Assembly (NCBI GenBank): GCA_035772405.1
Contig: JAYKKM010000258.1
Coordinates: forward strand, 1,302,001-1,366,000
Source: Chrysogorgia sp. JL179-B06
Lineage: Eukaryota; Cnidaria; Anthozoa; Scleralcyonacea; Chrysogorgiidae
Reading direction: 5' to 3'
DNA: 64,000 nt
Positions within the stretch are counted from its first letter, which is position 1. Each line of letters starts with the position of its first letter. The notes beneath the pieces are model-generated. The model worked only from the letters and a program-made list of their open reading frames with translations. It did no database searches and was not told where the DNA came from. The position numbers and the translations under genes were made by a program. Positions 42,387 to 56,001 of this stretch are shown one piece after another.

Positions 42387-44147
42387 TTCAACTTTGCTAT
42401 TTTTATTAATTTTCACTGGATTTCCTTCCTAAAACACAACCTTATCTCAAAGCTTATCTCAAAAAGCTTATCTCAAAAAAATTGACAGCAGATAAACATT
42501 AATATTTAAAAAAATTCAAAATTATTACTACAATTGTAATTATTACTTCTGCTATTGTCACTAACTCTAAATGTTAACAAAATAGTTCAAATAGAAAAAT
42601 AGATTACCAATTATTAAGGAATCACCTCTCAGTAAATCCCTCATTGCTACAACATTCTTTTAAAAATATTTGCTAAGGACAGAACATTCTTTGACTAAGA
42701 GATTTTGACGAACTGTATTCAGCAAAATGCTGTTTAGTAAAAAAGAAAATTAAATTTCATTATCGCCTCTGTTTTACTCTCGTCACTTTAATATGACGTA
42801 GCAGTAGTTGATCGGTATTTGTGGCGACGAAACGTATTTGACTGCTGCGCTAAAAGGATTTATGTAGTTTCCACTGGACGTTTCTTTACTGTTGTTGTTT
42901 GCGATGCATATCATATACCAAAATTTCATCGAGACAGTTGACAATATATCAGTACACCAAGTTATCTTCAAATATCTGAAAGGTTTCCCTGACGATACAG
43001 ATCAGTTCAAGTTTCAATTTGCTTTATTCTTCGAAGTAATTGTTCTCCTTGATGACTCTTTCCAAATAGTAAACTTTAAAAGGACTCCTGCATGTAATCC
43101 AGGCTGGTTTAATCCAGTATTGTTGAATACATCCCACAAAGATTAAATCGGTTTGTTAAACACTTTCTTGCAGATATACGCCGGTACACGAATTTCCGTC
43201 TTTCAACTTGTAAACGTTCAACAATGGTACTGTCTGTTGGCATTGAAATTAAATACGTTGCTTTGCCTTCAAATGCGTTACTATAACATTGCTTTTTCGG
43301 GTATCTCTGTAGTGATTCTTATAGCGATGGAATTAAATGTCCATTGCTTCGTCTTTAAATTCATGACTAGACTGTTGCTCTTTCATTTAACTTGCTAAAG
43401 TTCTCCTCGGTGGTGTAGATACTGCATGGCTTTAAAATCTGTTTTTTATCATCTGGTTTTTAGGTATCTTTTGTAGATGAAATTAAATGTCCACTGCTTC
43501 GTCTTTAAATCAATGCATGGCTAGAGTGTTGATCTTTCATATTCTGCTAGGGAATTTAATTTGAAAAAGTACTTCCGGAGTGGATAGGGCATGGCTTTAA
43601 AATCTGGCATTTAGTACCTTTGTATAAAGTCCGTTGGCCGTTGGTGATGTATTTCAATGTCCTACACTGTCATACTTTATACTTCAGTTCCTCTTTTCGA
43701 AGATTCTGTTCAGCGGTTTCTCTTGCGATTTAATCCATGGGAAATATGAAGTGAGTTGGCCAACAGCAAACAGTATAGATAGCTTTTTGAAAAACCTTCG
43801 CGCAGCAGTCTTAATCCATGGGAAATATCAAGTGCAGGCGCAGCAGTCAGCCAACAACGAACTACCAGTGTAAAACATCGAAACAAAATAAAACAAAGGC
43901 GATAACGAAGTTCTTCTCAACTTTTAAGACAGGCATACCAAACGCGAAGATTTAGCTATATGTTTACACACTACGATTTATCTTTCTGATTTGTTATCCT
44001 GGTACATGTGGTTCACTCAAGAGTTATAAAAGAACATATAGAAGTAGTGTACTACGACAGAATGAATGAAAAAGTGTAAAAGACTGGTGACGAAATAGGA
44101 GGTCTAACGTTTTGATAGAAAGTCCTTCGTTAGAGAGATGAAGAGAC
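42387..44147. other. Gene-free region with small tandem duplications
   Basis: The phrase gcttcgtctttaaat is part of a 149-bp imperfect duplication (43,326 and 43,475), and ttaatccatgggaaatat recurs at 43,731 and 43,811. Open stretches of 60-85 codons on either strand show no recognisable domain, codon pattern or conserved partner, so none is annotated. Confidence 0.5.
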
Positions 44148-44151
44148 TTAA

Positions 44152-45806
44152 AGTGCTTATGAAACGAAATTTTCGACCTCGATTTTATTTGATATTCTTA
44201 TAGTTCGTGCTTCGCTGATTATCGTAGTGCTGTTTATTTTTGTTCTATGACTTTGCAAAGTAGTTTTATCGACCTTCAAAGTTGACAATTTTTGACAGCT
44301 AGACGTCCGGTTCGTCGCGCGGCCAAAACAGGCCTTGTGACGTCACTGGTTGTACTCAGCGTGTCAAGGAACATAAACAAGTATAGCAGAATCACGGCAG
44401 TGAAAATAGAACGTATCGATAATAAATGCTAAAGAAAGTCAGAAGTGTCTAAAGAAAATCGCAAGTCTTGCTATTAAATCAAGAGGACGAAATTCACTGC
44501 TTAATCTTCATCATTAACAACAAAATAGTACATTAAATATGCACAAAGAAAGCGAAGTGGTGCGTCGAGTGTACGCCATTGAATATATTCAATATGTTCC
44601 GTGGATAAATCATCGGATTTTCACGTGTTTTCTTTTGAGCTGTTGATACCGACTGGATTTGATGTATATTTACAGAAACGTTGGTAACACAAGTGGTTCA
44701 TTTCTATTCGATACCGCGTGAATGTATGTGGTTTAAAACTTAACCTGTGGCCGTGTGTAGATACATCTACTCGTATAAAGTCAGCTGTGCGCTAATAGTA
44801 AATGTGCAGCCATCCAATTAACACGCATAAGGTAGCTTTTTTCGTGGATCTAAAGGACTTAGATGATAAAATATCATTTAATAAAGCAATAACTACTAAA
44901 TTCAAAACGATTGGGTCGTGTATAGCTTTAAACCGTAGCTTGTTTTTGCCGACGGCCTTCACGCCATGCACAGTTGATTGAAACATGATGCGAAGCAAAC
45001 ATCCATGCAAACTTAAATAATTGTCAGCCTATAAAATAAATAGATATCACTTCGCATTGTTTTCTGTTTGCCAACAAATCGGGTTTATACATCAAGAATA
45101 TGACGCGGTCTGTGATGTGAATTACTAGTGTGGTAGCCGGTACTCGCGGTATAAACGCAAATAACTACAATCCACACATTACTTAGAGTGAACGGCTGAA
45201 CGCGCGGCTGAACAGTTCTCTTGAAAGTAGGTGGTTATATTTCTGTTTTGGATATCTAAATAAAATATAATATATTCAGGCATACCAAGGGATTTTGTTT
45301 TACTTTCACACTGTATACTATTTGAGAGTCTATGAAAGCTGCCACAAGCACAGTTCATCCGACATATGGACCATATGCGTCTGTCCGAGTTGCGACTTAT
45401 GCCTCTCAATGTTTGAAATACGACAAGTAGAAGCATATTAAACAAAGCATACAAACTGTATGATTACTGAACGTACATGAACGACTATTCGCATCGGAAA
45501 AACGCAGTTTCAAGCTTATTATGACGAATCAGATTCGTCATAAGCTTGAAACTGCGTTTTTCCGAAGAAACCATAGTAAAATACTACAAGAATCTCCAGA
45601 CGACTCTAACCAGTGACGTCAAACCGCAACTAATTCGGTTCCAGTCCCCGGACGTCTTGTTACTCAAAATGCTCACTTTCAGACGAAAAATAAACTACTT
45701 TCTAAAACTCGGAGAAAAAAATGAATCACACCACGTTAATCAGCGCGTCAAAAACTATAAGAATATCAAATAAAACAGGGGTCGAAAATTTCGTTTCATA
45801 AGCACT
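44152..45806. mobile_element. 1.66-kb TIR element with TTAA target duplication
   Basis: TTAA occurs at 44,148-44,151 and 45,807-45,810. The ends are agtgcttatgaaacgaaatt and its complement. Inverted repeats remain recognisable, with mismatches, for about 200 bp (agacgtccgg and tgacgtcactggtt on both sides). The TTAA duplication is the hallmark of piggyBac-type insertion, but the ends do not start with the usual CCY. No transposase is visible. A 70-bp near-perfect palindrome (45,495-45,564) sits inside the right arm. Confidence 0.8.
45495..45564. repeat. 70-bp near-perfect palindrome
   Basis: cggaaaaacgcagtttcaag runs into a centre at tgacgaatcagattcgtca and returns as cttgaaactgcgtttttccg. 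The only irregularity is a 3-base insertion in the left arm (tta before tgacgaatc). It lies within the TTAA-flanked element and could form a cruciform. Confidence 0.9.
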
Positions 45807-46155
45807 TTAAAGGACATTGACAACAAAAATTAAGTACCTTTTATATCAAATTATCAGACTTAAATAGCTGAAATATCGTAGTTTATGGTTGTAAAAATAC
45901 TTGTAAATAATTACGGTTCTTCTGTCAAATGACCTGTGACGTCATGTGCTTGGTAAAGTAGTCAGTGTTGGAGGAAATATAAAGAAATTAAGCTTCTTTT
46001 CATCGTTATTTTTGTAATCTGTATTATAACTACAACTGAAGGACAATACATAGCTTCATGATAGGTAGCACAACAGTAAGAAATACAACGTTTACCACCA
46101 CATGACGTCACTGTCATATTCAAAATGGCGGCCCAAGAACCTGTTTTTAGATGGT

Positions 46156-46458
46156 CGTGGCTAGATGGAATACTCGCAGTTGAGGTGACCGTGAGTCGTC
46201 TTCTGGACGATCTTTTTTAGTATCCGAGAGAGGTTGGACGAAATGAGAGATTGTACTGCTATCATAAGATCTGACATGCCTGTATGATGAAATACATCAT
46301 GGAACTGCTAACCCCAAAACAACTTAGATCCTAACTCTAACCCCCTGCCTAATGGTTTTCTAATACTAACCTTAATACTAATAAAAGGATCGTCCAGAAG
46401 ACGACTCAGACCTAGTACCTCACGGTCACCTCAACTACTAGTATTCCATCTATCCACG
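46156..46458. mobile_element. 303-bp MITE with about 60-bp TIRs
   Basis: Left end cgtggctagatggaatactc, followed by gttgaggtgaccgtgag and gtcgtcttctggacgatc, is mirrored at 46,387-46,458. The interior includes ccctaactctaaccccc-like simple sequence. No frame. It adjoins gene-free AT-rich DNA on both sides. Confidence 0.8.
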
Positions 46459-46676
46459 TCCTTTTTATATTGTTTATTCAACCATTAAAGTCAAAGTTTA
46501 CTCAGACTAACTAAGTAGTATACTTTGATATAAAAAGGAGTTACTTTTGAATTGTTGCAAATGTCCTTTAATAATGATAATTATTATTATAATTTATTTA
46601 CTCTATAACACTAAATAGCTCAAGGTGAAATTACGTTGCTTGACAAGTCAGACTTAATGTTCAATATAGATTACTT

Positions 46677-47879
<1,203 letters not shown>

Positions 47880-48260
47880 TTTCATATACCTTTGAAGGAG
47901 TTCATCATCATCATGATGACCAAGATGGAGGAAAGAAACTTTCTCAAGATTTTGCGGTCATCCATTACCACTGAAAGATCTAGACAGTTTAGGAGTTCAT
48001 CGACGACTTGAGCTGTAACATATGTTTTGATATCTTTCAAGGAGTTCATTGACCAAGATATGTTTTGATATCTTTCAATCAGTTCATTGACGACCAAGCT
48101 ATGTTTTGATATATATTTCAAGCAGTTCATTGGCGAGAAGTATAATGTTTTGCTGTCTTTCAAGGAGTTCGTTACCGACCAAGATGCATTTTGATATCTT
48201 TCAATCAGTTCATTGACGACCAAGATATGTTTTGATTTATCTTTCAGAAGTTCATTAACA
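47880..48260. repeat. Imperfect tandem repeat, period about 45-60 bp
   Basis: The phrases ggagttcattgaccaagat, caatcagttcattgacgacc and gatatctttcaa recur five to six times. The 113-codon minus-strand frame (NELIERYQN repeated) is a by-product of the array. No family is recognised. Confidence 0.8.
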
Positions 48261-49504
48261 GGATGTTCTCAAAATAAAGTTTTTCCACCAATGTAGTTCA
48301 CTAGAAGCTGCCGGAAATACAATTCTAACAAATCCGTAATTGATCTCCCACTTTTCTGTTACCAGGCGTGGCCAATTTTGTACCCGTTTATTCACAGCGA
48401 ATGTATCCCTTGCGTAACTTGCTGGTACTGCCAAACTTTCTCTTAACATTAACCATTGCGGCTCAAAATCACCACCTTCACCCTAGCGCAGTCAGGGAAT
48501 ACGACATTTTGTTCTAATAATACTAACATTCTTATCAAAACACCTTTCCGCTCAACTATGCAGTAATGATCTTTTTTCAAACAGTGTGTTCGCGCAACAA
48601 AACGGGCGAACACATTTCGCCACTCATTCTCGTCTAAAACAAAGTTGCATTAACGATTTTTACTTTGGATTTTTAGAACAGATTCCTTGCGATTTGTCTA
48701 ATGTCGATTCGTTAAAAATCAGTTCGCTCCAAATAGTTGCATGTCCGAGACCATCAATTTTATCTTAATACCAAATCTCATGTGAATAAAAGTCGGAAGT
48801 CCAATATCTTCAAGTAAGTCTAGTTCACAACACCCTCTAAGAAGTGGCTTATTTTTGGACCATCTTTCAACCATTATTCTACTTAATCCCGAGTTTTACT
48901 CTCTTGCTTATTCTACTTGCAGTTTATTTTTGAAAACAAATAAATTGATCGAGTTATCTGCGACTTAAACCGCGCCCTATTTTATGTGTTCTGGTCCAGC
49001 TGTTATGGTTCAGCTGTTGTCGTCTGTGGTTACCAAACATGTCTATGAGCTTGGAGACACAGGTTCAAAACGTGGGTCAGACTTCCACAAGGTCTTATAA
49101 ATAATTGAGGAGAAAGTGCTGCCTTTGCAATAATATCAGCAAATTGTAAGCTAAGACTTTCGGATCTTCTCGGATAACGACCTTAAATCGTAGGCCCTCA
49201 GAACCACTATCAATTGGGCTTCTAGCCTGTTGGGGTATTTCGTTCACCTAAAAGAGTGATAAATCTAATAAACTAAACTAAACTAAACTTTGCCTTCGTT
49301 GGGATTTCTTCCATGATGGATATACGAAAAAGGGATGGATGGAACTAAACTTGTCCGCTTACTGTACTTCTCTTGGGACAATGTACATTGCTATCACATG
49401 TAACCAATTTCATAACCGGATGTTTTTTCTTTGGAATAACTTTGGAGTAACAGTTTCTATTACACGACTATCAACTATGCGAAATGTATTATGTCATGTT
49501 TTAA
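48261..49504. other. Gene-free region
   Basis: No domain-bearing frame. A short (aaact)n run (actaaactaaactaaact) lies near 49,272-49,290. Nothing else recognisable. Confidence 0.5.
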
Positions 49505-50440
49505 TGTCATATGAAAAAAGTTCTGGCTAAACGACTTACCAAGCTGTATAAAGTCAATAGTACTACTTTTTGCTGTGACACAGTTATTTGCCATGTTGTA
49601 AAATCTGTGGATGACTGTGTATAAGTGCAGCAGAATTTATATAGTCTGGAACAATGGGAGAAAGATTGGAAAATGTCATTTAATATTGCCAAATGCAATG
49701 TCCTCAGAATTACGAGACGACATGAGTCCATTATCTTCAATTATAAACTTCACGGTCGCTGCCTTGAAGTATTAGACACTGCCAGGTATCTTGGAGTACA
49801 TCTTTCCAAAGATCTTAGATGGAATGATCATGTGAGAAACATCTCAAATGAAGCAAATAAGACACTTGGCATTCTAAAGCGAAACTTAAGACACTGCTCT
49901 AAAATTACGAAGGAGAGGGCATATAAAGCCCTTGTCCAGTCAACAGTTGAATACTGCTCTTCTGTGTGGGACCCCTTCACAGCCAAGAACATCAAACAAG
50001 TGGAAATGGTTCAAAGGAGAGCAGCTCGTTGGGTCATCTCGCGTTACAATCGTCAGGACAGTGTCACTGATATGATATGTGGCCTGGGTTGGAAGACATT
50101 ACAATCTCGAAGAACAATCGCTCGCTTGAAAATGCTTTATAAATTCAGAAATAACTTAGCTTATATAGATAATAGTGAGCTCCAACCAGTCACCTATAGT
50201 TCCACTCGTTCATCTGGACACGCATATAAAATACCTGTTATTAAGTGTGATTATTTTAAGTATTCTTTCTTTCCAAGGACCTTACTGGAGTGGAACGAAC
50301 TGCCCAGTCAAGTAGCTTTAAGCAAATCACTTGAATCTTTCGACGACGTAATTTCTATGATTTTTTAGCTTATTTATTTATTTCGTGTCTGTTACAAATA
50401 ATTATGCAAAAAATTATGTAAATAATTATGCAAATAATTA
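49505..50440 (+). pseudogene. LINE 3' fragment (RT thumb and C-terminus)
   Basis: The 247-codon frame from 49,625 to 50,368 is the C-terminal part of a CR1/Jockey-like LINE protein: LYSLEQWEKDWKMSFN, TARYLGVHLSKDLRWNDHV, STVEYCSSVWDP and VQRRAARWVISRYN. Just upstream, TKLYKV and KSVDDC in neighbouring frames are remnants of the YADDTKLY region. 50,395-50,445 is an aattatg-based simple repeat typical of CR1-like 3' ends. It is 5'-truncated and dead. Confidence 0.8.
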
Positions 50441-50744
50441 TGCCAGCAAGCATTCCCGTCGATTATTCATCCCGGCAGGTTTTCTGGATGTACACATGCA
50501 GGCTATGTATAACCTCACGTTTTAATAATTAAATGTTCGATCATTGACATGATTTATTAGTATTTGAATCTTTGGCAACCAAACACATTTTGGTGTTCAG
50601 AAAACATAACATATATTTTATTATAGATTCTCCCAATATGGCTTTTCAGCGCTAATTTCCGTATTAAGTCTATTTACATATTATGTTACATTGAAGGTTT
50701 TAAAAATAACACGAATATGCTATATTATAAAAGATATATTACAG

Positions 50745-51290
50745 ATTTACTTGAGTTTCTTGCCTGACCAATGGTCTGAGATATAGGTGCTACCACTCCC
50801 AAAATCTGCAGGTAACCTAAGCAATGCTGAGAATTACAGAGATATAAGCCTGTCTTCATTAGAAACTGTTAACAAAATGATCCGCAATAGAGTACTGCCT
50901 ATAAGATAGACAGCCACCTGCGTCATAATAAAAATGGTTTCAGGCCAGGATCAACCACAGCACACATTCTTGCAATAAGAAGTCTGATAGGAGTCAAATG
51001 CCATAACAGAAAAGCCATCATACTGTTTGTGGACTTAAGGAAGGCATTTGATTCAATACATTGAGGAAAAATTATGAAAATTCTCAAAGCGTGTGACGTA
51101 CCTCCAAAACTGCTGAGTGCCATCACCAAGCTCTATGATAATACCAGTCATCACACCAGATGGCGAAACAGAAGTTTTCGAGATCATATAGCTGGAGTGC
51201 TGCAAAGTGACACCCTCGCCCCGTATCTTTTCGCAATAGTACTTGACTCTGTGAAAGCTGTTATGTGACGTCCTCACGGACGACATAGTT
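50745..51290 (+). pseudogene. Second LINE RT fragment, heavily decayed
   Basis: Pieces in shifting frames read ENYRDISL, then LRKAFDSI after several stops, then VLQSDTLAPYLFAIVLD (RT motif of the QGDTLAPYLF type), spread over 540 bp. The order matches RT motifs 2, A and B. No catalytic YADD remains. The RT type differs from the LINE at 21.4 kb. Confidence 0.65.
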
Positions 51291-51453
51291 AGTTCAGTTA
51301 GTTACTGGTTTAAAAACTTTAAAAAAATTCCTCTTTAACGCATATTTAAAACGATATAACACCAAAGCGAGGCTTGGTGGTCAAAATGCATGCCAGGTTT
51401 AATTTAAGGTACACACACCTTGAATAAAAGGAGATGAACAAGAAATAGAAAGA

Positions 51454-51459
51454 TTTATT
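51454..51459 (-). terminator. Poly(A) signal of the NLR-type gene
   Basis: AATAAA on the minus strand begins 5 bases after the stop codon at 51,464-51,466. Such a short distance is unusual but possible. It supports the 3' end of the gene being here. Confidence 0.5.
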
Positions 51460-51463
51460 TTCT

Positions 51464-54400
51464 TTATAATTGAGAATAACGAAGTAGATCAAAGTAACTT
51501 TCCAGCGTTTTATCGTTAGAATTACCAAAAATCTTTGACCTAATATCATATGCTTCGCCGACATTCTTCAAAGCTAAACGTTTTTTTCCAATCGATCCCC
51601 ATGTAATTCCAATAATACGATAACAGGCTGCTGTCATGGCATGTAGTTTACCATTCAAATTCAAGGAAATTTTAAGAGCTTCGAAACTTGATTTAAGGGC
51701 TTCTTTGTATTTTCTTATGTTGTACTGCGTGATCCCTATTTCTAAGTAACTGTCAGCCACAGTCACATGCTGTTTATCATACATTTTCAATCTAACGTCA
51801 AGAGCACGTTGATGTGACTCAAGAGCTGAAGTATAGTCTCGCATTCGCCATTGTATGACCCCAATGTGAAAGTAACTGTAAGCCGTGATTTCATGTTGTT
51901 CACCGTATAGTTTCAGTCTAATTTCAAGTACGCATTGATGTGATTCAAGAGCTTTGGTGTAGTCGTTCATGCTGAGTTGCGTCTCTCCTACAGAAAAGTA
52001 ACATTGCGCCGTGGACTCGTGTTGCTCACCTAATAGTCTTAATCTAATGTTGAGTGCACATTGATATGCCTCTAGAGCTGAGGTTTTGTCTCCTATGTTG
52101 GTTTGTGTCATCCCTATCGCAAAGTAACTGTCGGCCACAGTCACATCTTGTTCGCCATGTAACTTCAATCTAATGTCAAGTTCACGTTGAAGTAATTCAA
52201 GAGCGCAGGTGAAGTTTCTGATGTTGTTTTGTATAATCCCTGTGTTATGAAAACTGTCAGCCGTGGTTTTGTGTTGTTCACCATGTAGTTTCAATCTTAT
52301 GTCGAGTGCGTGTTGATGTGACTCAAGAGCTAAGATGTGGTCTCCAATGTCCTCTTGTATGACCCCAACGGCAAAGTAACTGTAAGCCGTGGTTTCATGT
52401 TCTTCACCATGTAGTTTCAATGTAATTTCAAGTGCGCATTGATATGACTCGAGAGCTGAGGTGATGTCCCCTATGTTGTGTTGTACGTCACCTATCATAA
52501 AGTAACAGTAAGCTGTGGATTCATGATGTTCACCATGCAGTTTCAAACAAATCTTTAGTGCGCGTTGATGCGATTCAAGGGCTGAGGTGTAGTCCCCTAT
52601 GTTGTTTTCTGCAACGCCTAGGCAAGAGTAACTGTCACCCACAGTCACATGTTGTTCACCATGTAGTTTCAATCGAATGTCGAGTGCACGTTGATGTAAT
52701 TCATGAGCTAATGTGTAGTCTTTCATGATCAATAGCGCCTCTCCTATACAAAAGTAACATTCCGCCGTGGACTTATGTTGCTCACCTAATAGTCTTAATC
52801 TAATGTCGAGTGCACATTGATATGCCTCTAGAGCTGAGGTTTTGTCTCCTATGTTGGTTTGTATCTTCCCTATCGCAAAGTAATTGCCGGCCACAGTTAA
52901 ATCTTGTTTGCCATGTAACTTCAATCTAATGTCAAGTGCACGTTGAAATAATTCAAGAGCGGAGGTGAAGTTTCTGATGTTGTTTTGTATAACCCCTATG
53001 CTCTGAAAACTGTCAGCCGTGGTTTTATGGTGTTCACCATGTAGTTTCAATCTTATGTCGAGTGCGTGTTGATGTGACTCAAGAGCTAAGGTGTGGTCTC
53101 CCATGTGTTCTTGTATGACCCCAATGACAAAGTAACTGTCAGCTGTGGTTTCATGTTCTTCACCATGTAGTTTCAATCTAATTTCAAGTGCGCGTTGATA
53201 TGACTCGAGAGCTGAGCTGCAGTCTCTCACGGCCAACTGTGTTTCTCCTATACAAAAGTAACATTCTGCAGTGAATGATTGTTGCTCATCAAATAATTCT
53301 AATCTAATGTAATAACCGAGTGCACGTTGATACGACTCAAGAGCTGAGGTGTTGTTGCCCATAATATTTTGTACCATCCCCAACGCAAGGTAACTGCCAG
53401 CCGTAGTTTCATGTACACCACACACTTTCAACCGAATGTTAAGTGCACGTTGATGTAATTCAAGAGCTGAAGTGTAGTTTCCCATGCAGTTTTGCGCAAG
53501 GCCTATGAAAAAGTAACTGTCAGCTGTAGTTGCATGTTGTTCGCCATGTAGTTTTAATCTAATGTCAAGTGCATGTTGATGTGACTCAAGGGCTGAAGTA
53601 TGATTTCCTATCAGGTTTTGCATTCTTCCTATAAGAAAGTAAATGTCAGCTGTCGTTTTGTGTTCTTCACCATGTAGTTTCAAGATAATGGCAAGAGCAT
53701 GTTTAAAAGACTCGACAGCCAAGGTGTGATCTCCTATTCTATTTTGGGCTGTCCCCATTCTAACGTAACAATCTGCAGTGGTTTCATTTTCTTCACCATT
53801 TAGTCTAAGTGAAATATCAAGTGAATGTTGCAGTGATTCAATTGCTAAATCAGGTTCATCTGTTCTCGAATGATGCATGCCTTTATAGAGATAACATTGC
53901 GCCAATCTCGTCTGTTGCATCATTATCCGAGGCACTGTTATTTCAAATGTGCTATTAATTTTGTTGGCCCAGTTACCATTACTGTCCTCGTTCTTTAGCT
54001 CTATCTTAATAGACTGAATTGTCTCATCCAATTGTAGTTTCTGGTTAGTACCGTTAACAAATAAAACTACATCGACAAAGCGGAGTAAGTTGTACAAATC
54101 ATCAGACCCTTGTAATTCTATTTCTCTTTGAATTTCGCACACGGTGTTGGAAAGCTTTTGCTTCATCTCATCAGACAAAATATCTCTTGCCCATATGCAC
54201 ATGAGAAAAATTGTTTCTAAAATTAAGGGCTGATTTGTGAAAGCTTCACGCGACATTTCTTTTTCCGCTTCAATTTCTAAAGTAGTTTGACATTCACCGA
54301 TAACATAAAGCCTCGAGTCACCAATCACATTACATTGATCCAGGGCCATTTTACTGAAATGTTTCGATCTATCTAAGTTTTTAGAATGATTGTAATATAC

Positions 54401-56001
54401 GGATAATAGTTGCAAAGATAGACATTTCAGAATCTGTTGATCATAATTTTTCCCCAAACCAGAATAACCTTTTTCGAGAAGCTTAACTCCTTGTTCTTCG
54501 TCCGGATTGGAAATCGCACGAATGCCCTCGTAACAAAGCAACTTTGACTCACTACCATCGGTCATTAAGGTAATTTGTTTTCGCATGCTCTCTGGAATGA
54601 GAGGAAATTCATCAACAGTGTCAAATGTCAATGTTGTTCGATATGCTTGGCTTACTAAAAGCTTACGATGAGCTTTATCACTCTTTAGCGTCTTTGCTGC
54701 CTCTATCGCTAACTCGTATATATGATCAAAATTAACGACATTGAAGTGAAATAGAATAGACCGCTCAGCTTTTGCTAAAACATCGAAAACTTTTTCTTGC
54801 AATTGTTCATGGAACAGACTTTGAAATAAACTACTTCGAATATTTGGCATTTCTTGAAAAGATGTCATTAAAGCTTTCAATGAGTTCCCACTCAAGTACC
54901 ACTGCTCATTTAAATTTTCAAAGAGTAGTAAGTAGTACTTGCAAAATCGAAGTCTTGAAAAATATCCTTCTTCTTTAAACTCATTTTCCGCTTTTTCAAC
55001 CGCGAAGGATTGTAGAAGTGGGTGAAGCCAGAACAATTTAGTTTCAGGCTCATGATCTATTAAAGATTTTCTAAAAAGAGTACGCAAATTACGTCCAGCT
55101 ACAGTTTTATTTCCACCAATAACAGCGACAGCAGCACTGGAATTAAAATCAGTTCCGCAAAAAACAGACAAAGAAATAAATGCCTGTTTTTCGTCTTTAG
55201 GCAGCCGGTCAAAAGAAGAATCAATCAATTTCTTCAGTCTCAACTCATTTGGGTAGTCGGAGTTGTCCAGTAGTTCTAGAAGATTTTCCGAAGATAGAAG
55301 ATCATGAAGAACTTCTTCTGGCGTCTCTGTGTCTTCGGAAAGCAAAGAACATAAAAGATTTATGGCAAGCGGGACATTACCACAAATATTTGCTATTTCA
55401 CAAACAACGTTCTCAATAACAGAGGGAAGAAATTCACGAATCAGGCTATTTGAAGAAAGTTGATCCAAGGGACGTATTCTTACTGCCTCGAATCCTTCTA
55501 GTTTTAAACGCAAAAATTCAAGAGACTCTCGTGTGGTAGTTAACAAACTTACATTCGGACAGTTTACCAGAACTTCTTGAATAAAGTCAAGTATTTCATC
55601 CTTGACGGAAGAGGCTGTATTTTCTTCATTCGCTTTGGATAGAAGATCATCAAGATTATCAAGAACAAGAAAAAAAGGACAAGGAATCTCTCTAAAAATG
55701 TTGAACAATTTATTCACGGCATTTAATTTCGAGAAACTGTTAAAAATAGACAAAAGTTTTGAAATAAACTCATCTTTGGAGGTTTTTCCTCGAAATGTGG
55801 AATAATAAACGGGATGCGCTAGGGATTGAAGGTGATGTGCAACCGCAATAGCCGTGGCAGTTTTCCCAAATCCTGGTGATCCCCAGATATTGACAAGTCG
55901 TGTTGGTTTAGTTGTTATGAGAGAACTTATATTTTCACGTTCACTTTCACGACCAGTAAAGTGAGGCACCAAGGAAGGAAGGTGTGACTTGGGTAGTGAG
56001 T
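51464..56001 (-). CDS. NLR-like receptor, exon 2: NB-ARC ATPase and TPR array
   Basis: The long frame begins at a splice acceptor (ctacggaattttag|AC) at 56,002/56,001 rather than at a Met. Joined to exon 1 (57,230-57,986), the phase is correct (G plus AC gives one Asp codon) and the protein is about 1764 aa. NB-ARC: P-loop GSPGFGKT (about residues 293-300), Walker B LVLDNLDD (364-371), LLTTTRES (405-412), GNVPLAINLL (459-468), and LHPLL in place of MHD (about 579). Residues about 950-1755 are roughly 19 TPRs of 42 residues, kinesin-light-chain-like (ALDIRLKLHGEQH). This is a STAND receptor: ligand binding by the TPRs would trigger nucleotide-dependent oligomerisation and HEPN action. No stop or frameshift is seen. 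Confidence 0.88.
51490..53905 (-). repeat. TPR-coding array with 756-bp super-repeat
   Basis: About 19 tandem 126-bp units (42 codons). Units 6-11 (about 53,200 to 52,445) and 12-17 (about 52,444 to 51,689) are pairwise most alike: each six-repeat block opens GEEHETTA, then has NNIRNFT, TNIGDKTSALEAYQC and a Cys-bearing TAxCYF unit in the same order. The period of 756 bp equals six repeats, so the array grew by a block duplication after the single-unit expansion. Confidence 0.85.

Noticed and set aside
42892..43398. Open stretches of 81-84 codons on the plus strand
   Set aside because: No domain, no splice pattern and overlapping small duplications; length is expected by chance.
45546..45773. 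75-codon frame inside the TTAA element as a transposase remnant
   Set aside because: It lies in the inverted-repeat arm and has no DDE/DDD or other transposase motif.
44152..45806. Firm piggyBac assignment
   Set aside because: TTAA duplications fit, but the terminal bases are not CCY and no transposase is present, so the superfamily is left open.
55970..55972. Start codon for the NB-ARC frame at 55,972
   Set aside because: It is TTG, not ATG, and the frame stays open upstream to a phase-matched splice acceptor.
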